DNA of 64,000 bases from JAJYSO01 sp964586655 (GTDB lineage Bacteria; Bacteroidota; Bacteroidia; Flavobacteriales; Flavobacteriaceae). Where the stretch lies: contig CAZPGY010000002.1 of NCBI GenBank assembly GCA_964586655.1, forward strand, positions 1-64,000, given 5' to 3'. Positions 8,573 through 16,484 of this stretch are shown here, piece by piece. Every line of letters starts with the position of its first letter. The first letter of the stretch is position 1. Both the position numbers and the translations under genes were made by a program. A model generated the notes under the pieces. That model saw only the letters and a program-made list of their open reading frames with translations, ran no database searches and was not told the origin of the DNA.

Positions 8573-9124
8573 ATGGCTGATCAAAACAATGCTGAAGAGG
8601 TTTTAGCAATTCAGCGTGAGCTTCTTAGTTTATCAAAAAAGCGAACCCATTTATCGGAAAAGAGAACAAAAGAAGCCCTCAGGAGAACCGAGGAATCTTT
8701 AAAAAGAACAGAAGAATCGATAAAAAGAACCCGGGAGTCTTATGACAGAACGGTCATGTCGGCCAAACGGATTTATATGAATGCCGAACGCACCTTATCG
8801 GTATGGGTACGAACCGCTTTATCGGCCATGGTTTTTGGCATTGCCATTGAGCGATTTGGCTTTTTAGTCAAGCGAGCCGATCGTTATTTGATTAATTTCT
8901 TGGGAGAAGTCAGCCGACCCACTGCCATTATTGGAGCGGTTCTTGTCTTGTTTTCAGTTGTTATGGCGCTATCGGCAGGCTGGCGTTTTGTTCGCTTTTC
9001 TAAACAATACCGGAAAAAATTTCAAGCTCCACACCATCACAGCACCTGGTTACCGGCCAGCTATGCCTTTATGGTGGTATTTTTTGGAATTGGGCTGTTC
9101 ATTTTGATGTGGAAAATTATTTGA
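8573..9124 (+). CDS. DUF202 (YidH-like) membrane protein with heptad-repeat N-terminus
   Basis: A 183-residue protein. The C-terminal part is a DUF202 domain: the signature ERTLSVWVRT (about 72-81) followed by three membrane helices (about 81-100, 116-136 and 158-180). Before it, residues 23-78 form eight uninterrupted seven-residue units of the pattern (K/R)RTxxSx, such as KRTEESI, which run in phase into the DUF202 signature. This should make a long, strongly basic amphipathic helix on the cytoplasmic face. DUF202 proteins have no established biochemical function. The gene is monocistronic and convergent with recQ. Confidence 0.85.
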   Translation: MADQNNAEEVLAIQRELLSLSKKRTHLSEKRTKEALRRTEESLKRTEESIKRTRESYDRTVMSAKRIYMNAERTLSVWVRTALSAMVFGIAIERFGFLVKRADRYLINFLGEVSRPTAIIGAVLVLFSVVMALSAGWRFVRFSKQYRKKFQAPHHHSTWLPASYAFMVVFFGIGLFILMWKII

Positions 9125-9155
9125 CGAAGGCAGTATCCTTTTAAAAACGCACCCC

Positions 9156-9173
9156 AAAAACGGAGCTGTTTTT
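9156..9173. terminator. Weak bidirectional hairpin between the DUF202 gene and recQ
   Basis: AAAAAC (9156-9161) pairs with GTTTTT (9168-9173), with T residues following on the plus strand and A residues preceding. The stem is short, so the call is tentative. Confidence 0.4.
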
Positions 9174-9185
9174 TTATCGCATCGA

Positions 9186-11375
9186 TTAATTGGCTACTTC
9201 GCTGATAAATTTCATGCGATAAAGGTGCAATTCTTCCTCTTCATAATCTCCTTCAAATTCTTCCATGGCAACACTCACCCTATCGGTATCGGCCTCAATA
9301 AAATAATCATACAAATCTTCCTGATCATACTCATCGAGCATATCTTCTAAGATGTAATCAATATTGAGACGGGTACCGCTGTACACAATGGCTTCCATCT
9401 CTTCAATCAATTCACTCATAGAAATCCCTTTAGAGTGGGCAATATCTTCAAGGGGAAGCTTGCGATCGATGGACTGGATGATATACAGTTTTAAACTACT
9501 GTTGGCACCTGTTGATTTAACCACCAGATCATCAGGGCGGGTAATGTCATTTTCTTCTACATACTCCTGAATAAGTTTCAAAAAGGGCTTCCCAAATTTT
9601 CGGGCTTTCCCCTGCCCTACTCCTTGGATATTAACCAATTCATCTTCAGATATTGGGTATTTTAAAGCCATATCTTCAAGTGAGGGTTCCAGAAAAACCA
9701 CATAAGGCGGCAAATCTTTATCATCGGCCACCTTTTTGCGCAGATTTTTCAACATTTTAAACAGTTTTTGATCTACTGCCATTCCGGAACTCTGTGCATT
9801 GATAAAACCTTCATCTCCATCCTTATAGTCGTGATCTTCCGTCATCATGAAGGAAGTGGGAGACGCCAAAAATGATTCACTTTTGTCAGTCAATTTGATC
9901 ACACCATAAGTCTCAATATCCTTTTTGAGCAAGCCCGCTACCAACACCTGTCTCAACAGCGCCATCCAATAATTTCTATCCTTTTCTTTTCCTTTTCCAA
10001 AGACCGGAAGTTTATCGGTTTTATGAGATTTTAATACGGCGTTGGATTGTCCTATCAGGGTATTTACAATTTCTCGAGCTTTGTATAATTCATGTGTTTT
10101 TTTAACGGTTTGAACCAGCAATTCCACCTCTTTTTGAGCTTCGTGTTGTTTTTTGGGGTTGCGCACATTATCATCCATATCGGCACCTTCACCGTTCTCT
10201 TCATCAAATTCTTCTCCGAAATAATGTAAAATAAACTTACGCCGACTCATTGAGGTTTCTGCATAAGCCACTACATCCTGAAGCAAGGCATGACCAATTT
10301 CTTGTTCGGCCACCGGCTTTCCACTCATAAACTTTTCGAGTTTTTCGATATCTTTATAAGAATAATAGGCCAAGCAATGCCCTTCTCCTCCGTCACGACC
10401 GGCACGACCGGTTTCTTGATAATAGCTCTCTATACTTTTAGGAATATCGTGATGAATCACAAACCGCACATCGGGTTTGTCAATTCCCATTCCAAACGCA
10501 ATGGTAGCTACTACCACATCAACCTTTTCTTTCAAAAATTTCTCTTGGTGATCGGTGCGGGTTTTAGAATCCAGTCCTGCGTGATAAGGAATGGCAGAAA
10601 CGCCATTAACTTGAAGGGTTTGGGCCAATTGTTCTACTTTTTTTCGGCTCAGGCAGTATACGATTCCGCTTTTCCCCGAATTTCGCTTGATAAATCGAGT
10701 GATATCAGAATCGACTTTATCGGTTTTGGGCCGCACCTCATAAAACAAATTGGGACGATTAAAAGAAGCCTTAAACACATTAGCATCGGGCATTCCCAAG
10801 TTTTTCAGGATATCTTCCTGTACTTTGGGAGTGGCCGTGGCGGTCAAAGCAATAATTGGAATTCCGGGTTGAATACGCTGTGCTATCTTTCGAATATTGC
10901 GGTATTCGGGTCTAAAATCATGTCCCCACTCACTGATGCAATGAGCCTCATCAATGGCCAAGAAAGAAAGCTTCTGCTCTCTAAGGAAATCTACATATTC
11001 CTCTTTGATCAAAGATTCGGGTGCCACATACAGCAGTTTGGTCACCCCGTTACGAATATCGCTTTTGACCTGCTTCACCTGTGATTTGTTCAGGGAAGAG
11101 TTCAGTACATGCGCCACTCCCTCTTCAGAAGAAAGCGAACGCAAGGTGTCTACTTGGTTTTTCATTAAGGCAATCAAGGGAGAGATGACAATAGCCGTAC
11201 CTTCTTCAATAAGTGCCGGTAATTGATAGCACAAAGATTTCCCGCCACCGGTGGGCATAATCACAAAAGTATGTTGGTCAGTAATAATACTCTTAATGAC
11301 CTCTTCCTGAAGGCCTTTAAACTGGTCGAACCCAAAATATCTCTTAAGTTCCTTTTTTAAATCGATTTCCGTCAA
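9186..11375 (-). CDS. recQ: ATP-dependent DNA helicase RecQ
   Basis: A 729-residue 3'-5' DNA helicase. Visible are the Walker A motif PTGGGKS (about 41-47), the Walker B DEAH box with its RecQ-specific extension DEAHCISEWGHDFRPEY, the motif VI region QETGRAGRDG, a zinc/winged-helix RQC region, and an HRDC domain (about 540-610, with IQGVGQGKARKFG). A further C-terminal tail ending in acidic repeats is longer than E. coli RecQ and is common in Bacteroidota RecQ. It acts in recombination and fork repair. The gene is alone, divergent from kdsD (95-base gap). Confidence 0.95.
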   Translation of the reverse strand: MTEIDLKKELKRYFGFDQFKGLQEEVIKSIITDQHTFVIMPTGGGKSLCYQLPALIEEGTAIVISPLIALMKNQVDTLRSLSSEEGVAHVLNSSLNKSQVKQVKSDIRNGVTKLLYVAPESLIKEEYVDFLREQKLSFLAIDEAHCISEWGHDFRPEYRNIRKIAQRIQPGIPIIALTATATPKVQEDILKNLGMPDANVFKASFNRPNLFYEVRPKTDKVDSDITRFIKRNSGKSGIVYCLSRKKVEQLAQTLQVNGVSAIPYHAGLDSKTRTDHQEKFLKEKVDVVVATIAFGMGIDKPDVRFVIHHDIPKSIESYYQETGRAGRDGGEGHCLAYYSYKDIEKLEKFMSGKPVAEQEIGHALLQDVVAYAETSMSRRKFILHYFGEEFDEENGEGADMDDNVRNPKKQHEAQKEVELLVQTVKKTHELYKAREIVNTLIGQSNAVLKSHKTDKLPVFGKGKEKDRNYWMALLRQVLVAGLLKKDIETYGVIKLTDKSESFLASPTSFMMTEDHDYKDGDEGFINAQSSGMAVDQKLFKMLKNLRKKVADDKDLPPYVVFLEPSLEDMALKYPISEDELVNIQGVGQGKARKFGKPFLKLIQEYVEENDITRPDDLVVKSTGANSSLKLYIIQSIDRKLPLEDIAHSKGISMSELIEEMEAIVYSGTRLNIDYILEDMLDEYDQEDLYDYFIEADTDRVSVAMEEFEGDYEEEELHLYRMKFISEVAN

Positions 11376-11470
11376 AGTAATTATTTAAGTTTATAAAATT
11401 ATTTACCTTTACCGAACCTAAAAGTAAGCATTTCTTACTTAATAGCAAACTCAAATTCATCATATATTAA

Positions 11471-12433
11471 ATGAGCCACCAAGATATCCTTTCATTTGCA
11501 AAAGCAACCATTTCAAATGAAGCCGAGGCGGTTAGTCATTTACACGACTCTCTTACCGAAGAATTTGCCACTGCGGTCATGGAATTGTATCACACCAAAG
11601 GCCGGGTTATTATCACCGGAATCGGGAAAAGCGCCATCATCGCTCAAAAGATTGTAGCCACTATGAATTCCACAGGTACTCCGGCTATTTTTATGCATGC
11701 TGCTGACGCAATCCACGGAGACTTAGGGAACATTCAACAGGACGACATTGTCATTTGCATTTCAAAGAGTGGCAACACGCCCGAAATTAAAGTGCTGGTT
11801 CCATTAATTCAAAATTTCAATAACAAGCTGATTGCCATTACCGGAAATACTTCTTCGTTTTTGGCACAACACGCCAATTTTGTACTCGACACAACAATCA
11901 GCAAAGAAGCTTGTCCCAACAACCTGGCTCCCACCACCAGCACCACGGTACAAATGGTAATGGGAGATGCTTTAGCCGTTTGTCTGGTCAAACTCAAAGG
12001 TTTTTCCAGCAAAGACTTTGCCAAGTTTCATCCCGGCGGGGCTTTAGGGAAAAAACTCTACCTACGCATCAGCGATATCACCTCACAAAATGCCAAACCT
12101 CAAGTGGCTCCGGACACCAAAGTATCAAAAGTAATTGTAGAAATTTCAGAAAAAATGCTGGGGGCAGCTGCAGTTATTGAAGACGGCAACATTACCGGCA
12201 TTGTCACTGATGGTGATATCAGGCGTATGTTATCACAAAACGAAAAGTTTACGCATTTAACCGCTCGCGATATCATGGGAAAATCGCCCAAAACCATTGA
12301 CAACAATGCTTTGGCTATTGATGCCATTGAGCTGTTGGAAAAAAATCAAATTTCTCAGGTTATTGCAGAAGAGCACGGCGAGTATAAAGGTATTGTTCAT
12401 ATTCACGACTTAGTGAGAGAAGGTATTATATAA
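11471..12433 (+). CDS. kdsD: Arabinose-5-phosphate isomerase, KpsF/GutQ family
   Basis: A 320-residue enzyme converting ribulose 5-phosphate to arabinose 5-phosphate, the first step to Kdo for lipopolysaccharide. It has an N-terminal SIS domain (about 35-180, with GIGKSAIIAQKIVATMNSTG and the conserved HAADAIHGDLG) and two C-terminal CBS domains (about 205-260 and 270-320, with VTDGDIRRML and VHIHDLVREG), the standard architecture and length. tatC follows after two bases, so they form an operon. Which paralogue role (LPS or capsule) applies cannot be told. Confidence 0.9.
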   Translation: MSHQDILSFAKATISNEAEAVSHLHDSLTEEFATAVMELYHTKGRVIITGIGKSAIIAQKIVATMNSTGTPAIFMHAADAIHGDLGNIQQDDIVICISKSGNTPEIKVLVPLIQNFNNKLIAITGNTSSFLAQHANFVLDTTISKEACPNNLAPTTSTTVQMVMGDALAVCLVKLKGFSSKDFAKFHPGGALGKKLYLRISDITSQNAKPQVAPDTKVSKVIVEISEKMLGAAAVIEDGNITGIVTDGDIRRMLSQNEKFTHLTARDIMGKSPKTIDNNALAIDAIELLEKNQISQVIAEEHGEYKGIVHIHDLVREGII

Positions 12434-12435
12434 AA

Positions 12436-13269
12436 ATGGCAAAAAAAAGCAAGCGAAAAAATCCTAATGTAGACATGTCTTTTTTAGATCACCTTGAAGA
12501 TTTGAGGTGGCATCTAATTCGTTGTGTAATTGCAGTATGCGTATTGGCCGTAGCGGCTTTTACCGTCAAAGATCTTATTTTTGACACCATTATTTTTGCG
12601 CCCAAGGATCCCAATTTTGTCACTTATCGAATGATGTGCAAAGTGGCCGAATTCTTTCAAGGCCCTGATGCCAATTGCATTACCAATATTCCTTTTGAAA
12701 TTCAAAACCGTAAAATGGCCGGCCAATTTAATGCCCACATCTGGACTTCCATTATCACCGGTCTGATTGTCGCTTTCCCGTATGTGTTGTACGAGTTGTG
12801 GCGCTTCATTTCTCCGGGACTCAAAGCGGGGGAAAGAAAAGCCTCACGCGGATTTATTTTTGTGGGGTCGCTGTTGTTTTTCACCGGAGTTTTGTTTGGG
12901 TACTATGTGCTTGCCCCCCTGTCCATCAACTTCCTCAGCCATTATGTCATTAGCGAGAAAGTGCATAATATCATTGATATCAGCAGCTATATGAGCCTTA
13001 TGCGGATGTCGGTTCTTGCCAGTGGGATTGTTTTTGAACTTCCCATTCTTATGTATATCTTGTCCAAAATTGGATTGGTCACCCCCGAAGCCCTGATTAA
13101 ATATCGAAAAATTGCCATTGTTGTCATCCTAATCTTGGCAGCGGTCATCACACCTCCGGATGTGATTAGTCAAGTTATTGTGGCCATCCCTATTCTTATC
13201 CTATATGAGGTGAGTATTTTCATTTCGAAAATTGTAACCCGGAAAAGGAAGAAAAAATTGGGATTGTAA
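12436..13269 (+). CDS. tatC: Twin-arginine translocase subunit TatC
   Basis: A 277-residue, six-helix inner-membrane protein that recognises twin-arginine signal peptides. The N-terminal family motif MSFLDHLEDLRWHLIR (about 14-29) and the conserved LYELWRFISPGL (about 116-127) are clear. An insert with two cysteines in the first periplasmic loop (about 55-95) is typical of Bacteroidota TatC. tatA is not in the window. It is co-transcribed with kdsD upstream and perhaps with the ABC-F gene 42 bases downstream. Confidence 0.95.
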   Translation: MAKKSKRKNPNVDMSFLDHLEDLRWHLIRCVIAVCVLAVAAFTVKDLIFDTIIFAPKDPNFVTYRMMCKVAEFFQGPDANCITNIPFEIQNRKMAGQFNAHIWTSIITGLIVAFPYVLYELWRFISPGLKAGERKASRGFIFVGSLLFFTGVLFGYYVLAPLSINFLSHYVISEKVHNIIDISSYMSLMRMSVLASGIVFELPILMYILSKIGLVTPEALIKYRKIAIVVILILAAVITPPDVISQVIVAIPILILYEVSIFISKIVTRKRKKKLGL

Positions 13270-13311
13270 TTTCCAATATTGTTTATTTAGAAATCGATAT
13301 ACCGCTTTATT

Positions 13312-15174
13312 TTGAATTATATCTCTGTTGAAAATGTGGCCAAAGCCTATGGCGAACGAGAATTGTTTAACAACATTTCCTTGGGCATCAATGCCGAACA
13401 AAAAGTAGGCTTGATTGCAAAAAACGGGGTAGGAAAAACCTCGCTTTTGGATATTATTTCGGGCAAAGAACCCGCTGATTCCGGAGAAGTCAATTATCGA
13501 AAAGGGATTAAAATTTCTTTCTTGCCACAAGAACCCAACCTCGACCCTCAACTGAGTATTGAAGAGAGCATTTTTTCTTCCGACAATGAAACCCTTCGGG
13601 TAATCGAGCAGTATGAAAAAGCATTGCAACATCCCGAAGATACCGAAAACTACCAAAAGGCCTTTGACCTGATGGAAGCCAAACAAGCTTGGGATTTTGA
13701 AACAGAATACAAGCAAATTCTCTCCGTTTTTAAGCTGGATATGCTGGATCGAAAGGTAGCTCAACTCTCCGGCGGACAGAAAAAACGATTGGCATTGGCC
13801 ACCCTCTTACTGGACCACCCTGATGTATTGATTCTTGACGAGCCCACCAACCACTTAGATTTGGCTATGGTTGAATGGCTGGAAGAATTCTTTAAAAGAG
13901 AAAAGCTCACCTTGTTGATGGTGACACACGACCGCTATTTTCTCGATCGGGTATGCAATGAAATTATCGAGCTCGAAGACGGAAAACTATATACTTACAA
14001 AGGCAACTATGCTTATTATCTTCAGAAAAAAGAAGAACGCCGTCAGGTGGAAGCCGCTACCTTAGGGAAAGCCAAACAGCTGTATAAAAAAGAATTGGCC
14101 TGGATGCGTCGACAACCCAAGGCGAGAACTTCCAAGTCAAAATCACGTATCGATGATTTTGAAGCGATTAAAGCACGAGCCTCCAAGCGTCGGGAAGAAC
14201 GTGAAGTACAGCTCGAAATCAACATGGAAAGACTGGGCAGCAAGGTTATTGAACTGCACAATGTTTCAAAATCTTATGGAGAAAAAACTTTGTTCCACAA
14301 CTTTGACTACAATTTTCAACACGGTGAAAAAGTAGGGATTATCGGGAAAAATGGTTCGGGAAAAACCACTTTTCTCAATGTCATCACCGGCAAAACTCCT
14401 ACCGATACCGGGAAAGTGGTACTGGGAGACACCCTCAAATTTGGTCATTATCAACAAAAGGGAATCCAAATCAAGAAAAATCAAAAGGTTATTGAAGTCA
14501 TTCGGGAGTTTGGAGAATACATTCCTTTAAAAAAAGGTCGACAATTGTCGGCACCGCAGTTGCTGGAACGCTTTCTGTTTGACCGAAAAAAACAACATGA
14601 TTATGTTGAAAAATTAAGTGGCGGGGAACGCAAGCGTCTCTATTTGTGCACCATCCTCATTCAAAACCCCAATTTCCTTATCCTCGATGAGCCTACCAAC
14701 GATCTTGATATTCTGACGCTAAATGTACTTGAAAATTTCTTACTCGATTTTCCGGGATGCCTGGTGGTGGTGTCGCACGATCGTTATTTTATGGATAAAA
14801 TTGTCGATCACCTCTTTGTTTTAAACCGTGGTGAGATCAAAGACTTTCCGGGTAATTATTCGGATTATCGCGAATATGAAAGGAAACACCCTACTCCTTC
14901 TTCAAATTCTTCGAAGGAAGATACGTCTCCGACTCAAAAGAAAAAGAACGAAGGAGGGGCAAAATTGAGCTATCATGAACACAAAGAATACCAAAAGCTG
15001 GAAAAGGAAATTCAAAAGCTGGAAAAGGAAAAAAAAGCTCTGGAACAAGACTTCCTAAAAGAATTAAGCCCGGAAGAGATTGAAGAAAAATCAAAAGCCC
15101 TGCAAAGCCTTTCCGATGAGATTGATGACAAAACCGAACGCTGGTTTGAATTGTCCAGTAAGTTGGAGGGGTAA
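13312..15174 (+). CDS. ABC-F ATPase, Uup-like (TTG start)
   Basis: A 620-residue soluble protein with two ABC ATPase domains and no membrane segment, hence an ABC-F translation factor rather than a transporter. Domain 1 has Walker A AKNGVGKTS (36-44), signature LSGGQKKR and LILDEPTNHLD. Domain 2 has GKNGSGKTT, LSGGERKR and LILDEPTNDLD. A basic linker (about 260-300) and a C-terminal Lys/Glu coiled coil (about 545-615) match Uup. ABC-F proteins act on stalled or special-state ribosomes. The reading frame opens with TTG; no nearby ATG gives the conserved N-terminus. Downstream sequence is a remnant of another gene. Confidence 0.92.
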   Translation: MNYISVENVAKAYGERELFNNISLGINAEQKVGLIAKNGVGKTSLLDIISGKEPADSGEVNYRKGIKISFLPQEPNLDPQLSIEESIFSSDNETLRVIEQYEKALQHPEDTENYQKAFDLMEAKQAWDFETEYKQILSVFKLDMLDRKVAQLSGGQKKRLALATLLLDHPDVLILDEPTNHLDLAMVEWLEEFFKREKLTLLMVTHDRYFLDRVCNEIIELEDGKLYTYKGNYAYYLQKKEERRQVEAATLGKAKQLYKKELAWMRRQPKARTSKSKSRIDDFEAIKARASKRREEREVQLEINMERLGSKVIELHNVSKSYGEKTLFHNFDYNFQHGEKVGIIGKNGSGKTTFLNVITGKTPTDTGKVVLGDTLKFGHYQQKGIQIKKNQKVIEVIREFGEYIPLKKGRQLSAPQLLERFLFDRKKQHDYVEKLSGGERKRLYLCTILIQNPNFLILDEPTNDLDILTLNVLENFLLDFPGCLVVVSHDRYFMDKIVDHLFVLNRGEIKDFPGNYSDYREYERKHPTPSSNSSKEDTSPTQKKKNEGGAKLSYHEHKEYQKLEKEIQKLEKEKKALEQDFLKELSPEEIEEKSKALQSLSDEIDDKTERWFELSSKLEG

Positions 15175-15176
15175 AT

Positions 15177-15293
15177 GCTTATGTTGGGTACAAATGGATT
15201 GCTCTTTATGTGAAATATGAATTCAACACTATTTTTACCCATAACGACATTGAAGAACACAACATTGCTGCAGGATTGCGCATCATGTTTTAA
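15177..15293 (+). pseudogene. 3' remnant of an outer-membrane beta-barrel protein gene
   Basis: Directly after the ABC-F stop, an open frame without a start codon encodes 38 residues, including YKWIALYVKYEFNTIF and AAGLRIMF before a TAA. Alternating hydrophobic/polar strands and a final phenylalanine are typical of the last strands of flavobacterial outer-membrane beta-barrels. No coding sequence continues upstream in that frame. I read it as the end of a deleted gene, with the deletion joining it to the ABC-F 3' end. The similarity is judged by eye. Confidence 0.55.
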
Positions 15294-15422
15294 CCTTTTT
15301 AATTTAAGTATACAAGTTGGTTTAATGTAGCTTAAAGTGATAATAACTGTGGCGGTACTTATATCGCCACGGTTTCTATCACAATTTCTTTTCCCTGTCT
15401 CCTAATTTTTTATCTTTACAGC

Positions 15423-16070
15423 ATGACGAAGATGGAAGACCTTACACATTGGATAAAAGAAAAATTCTTGGATGAAGGCACCGGACATGATTGGTTTCAT
15501 ATCCAACGAGTGCACAAATTGGCAAAATATATTCAACAACAAGAAGGAGGCGATGCCATAATTATTCAATTGGCGGCTTTATTACACGATATTTCCGACC
15601 ATAAGTTTAATGGTGGGGATTTTGAAAAAGGAGGCAGCGTTGCACACCAGGTTTTAAAAGATAAAGGATTTGAAAACGACACTTGCCTTGCAGTGGAAGA
15701 AATTGTGCGTAACATTTCGTATAAGGGCAGTGGTGAAAAAGATTATATGCCTTCCCGGGAAGGAAAAATCGTACAAGATGCCGATCGATTAGATGCCATC
15801 GGTGCGATTGGTATTGCACGCACTTTTGCCTATGGAGGAAGCATTCAACAACCCATCTACGATCCAAATATTCCGCCAAAAACCCAACAAACCAAAGAAA
15901 GCTACACGCAAGATCGAACCCATACCATCAACCACTTTTATGAGAAATTATTGCTATTAAAAGACCGCATGCACACTGCTACAGGTAGAAAATTAGCGGA
16001 TGAAAGAACAAAATATATGCAAGCGTTTCTCACTCAATTTTATAAGGAATGGGAAGGAGATTTAAAATAA
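15423..16070 (+). CDS. HD-domain phosphohydrolase
   Basis: A 215-residue single HD domain protein of the YedJ/YpgQ group. The metal ligands are visible: H in GHDWFHIQRVHKLAKYI (about 20-36), the HD pair in ALLHDISDHKF (about 55-65), and D in VQDADRLDAIGAIGIARTF (about 117-135). Members hydrolyse nucleotides or other phosphomonoesters with divalent metal; the substrate is unknown here. A small ORF overlaps its last 22 bases. Confidence 0.85.
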   Translation: MTKMEDLTHWIKEKFLDEGTGHDWFHIQRVHKLAKYIQQQEGGDAIIIQLAALLHDISDHKFNGGDFEKGGSVAHQVLKDKGFENDTCLAVEEIVRNISYKGSGEKDYMPSREGKIVQDADRLDAIGAIGIARTFAYGGSIQQPIYDPNIPPKTQQTKESYTQDRTHTINHFYEKLLLLKDRMHTATGRKLADERTKYMQAFLTQFYKEWEGDLK

Positions 16071-16189
16071 AACTACCCCAAAAGCTTGACGATATTTACC
16101 ACGGATTAAACAATGCCAAAACACCCCGCAAGTTAGTCGGTTCATTGGCACATGAAAAAATATATTATTATCTCCCAAAAATGCACTGA
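16049..16189 (+). CDS. Possible 46-residue ORF overlapping the HD gene
   Basis: An ATG inside the last codons of the HD gene opens a frame of 46 codons (N-terminus MGRRFKIKLPQKL, with the core YHGLNNAKTPRKLVGSLAHEK) that stops three bases before the next ATG. The composition looks protein-like rather than random and the spacing suggests translational coupling, but I know no homologue. It could equally be the tail of a decayed gene. Confidence 0.25.
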   Translation: MGRRFKIKLPQKLDDIYHGLNNAKTPRKLVGSLAHEKIYYYLPKMH

Positions 16190-16192
16190 GTC

Positions 16193-16405
16193 ATGTTAGA
16201 TGCCCTTTCCAATTACACCCAAGCCATTATTGTTTGCCTTTTGTTGGTGGTTTTGTTTTTTGCGGTTCAGGCCAATGCCCGACGCAATCGAAAAAAGCGT
16301 CAGAGCAGGAGGTTTGGAGACCGCTTAAGAGAAAAGCGTAAAGAAAGAAAGGAGGAAGAAAGAAAGGAGGAAGAAAAGGAAGCTGAAGAGAAAAAAGAAG
16401 ATTGA
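16193..16405 (+). CDS. Small single-span membrane protein with charged tail
   Basis: A 70-residue protein. Residues 10-26 (AIIVCLLLVVLFFAVQA) form one membrane helix, followed by a basic segment (RRNRKKRQSRR) and a tail alternating Lys/Arg and Glu to the end, which would be a single charged helix. The basic residues after the helix suggest the tail is cytoplasmic. No family is recognised. The clean start and the hydrophobic/charged division favour a real gene over a chance ORF. Confidence 0.5.
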   Translation: MLDALSNYTQAIIVCLLLVVLFFAVQANARRNRKKRQSRRFGDRLREKRKERKEEERKEEEKEAEEKKED

Positions 16406-16460
16406 TTCCTATACCTCTTTTTATTAAGGCATTACCCCAATTAGACATGCAAAATAGGCC

Positions 16461-16484
16461 AATTTACAAATCACTTTGGTATTA
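16461..16484. repeat. Solo end of the dispersed repeat at the 3' end of the next gene
   Basis: TTTACAAATCACTTTGGTAT matches the right terminus of the repeat at 35231-35252. On the minus strand it reads ATACCAAAGTGA, supplying the last codons and the TGA stop of the Ig-like lipoprotein gene. Confidence 0.65.

Noticed and set aside
10290..11084. 264-codon plus-strand frame antisense to recQ
   Set aside because: It lies wholly inside recQ, has no family motif, and its composition is that of a complementary-strand shadow.
13201..13764. 187-codon minus-strand frame across the tatC/ABC-F junction
   Set aside because: It overlaps two well-supported genes on the other strand and shows no domain of its own.
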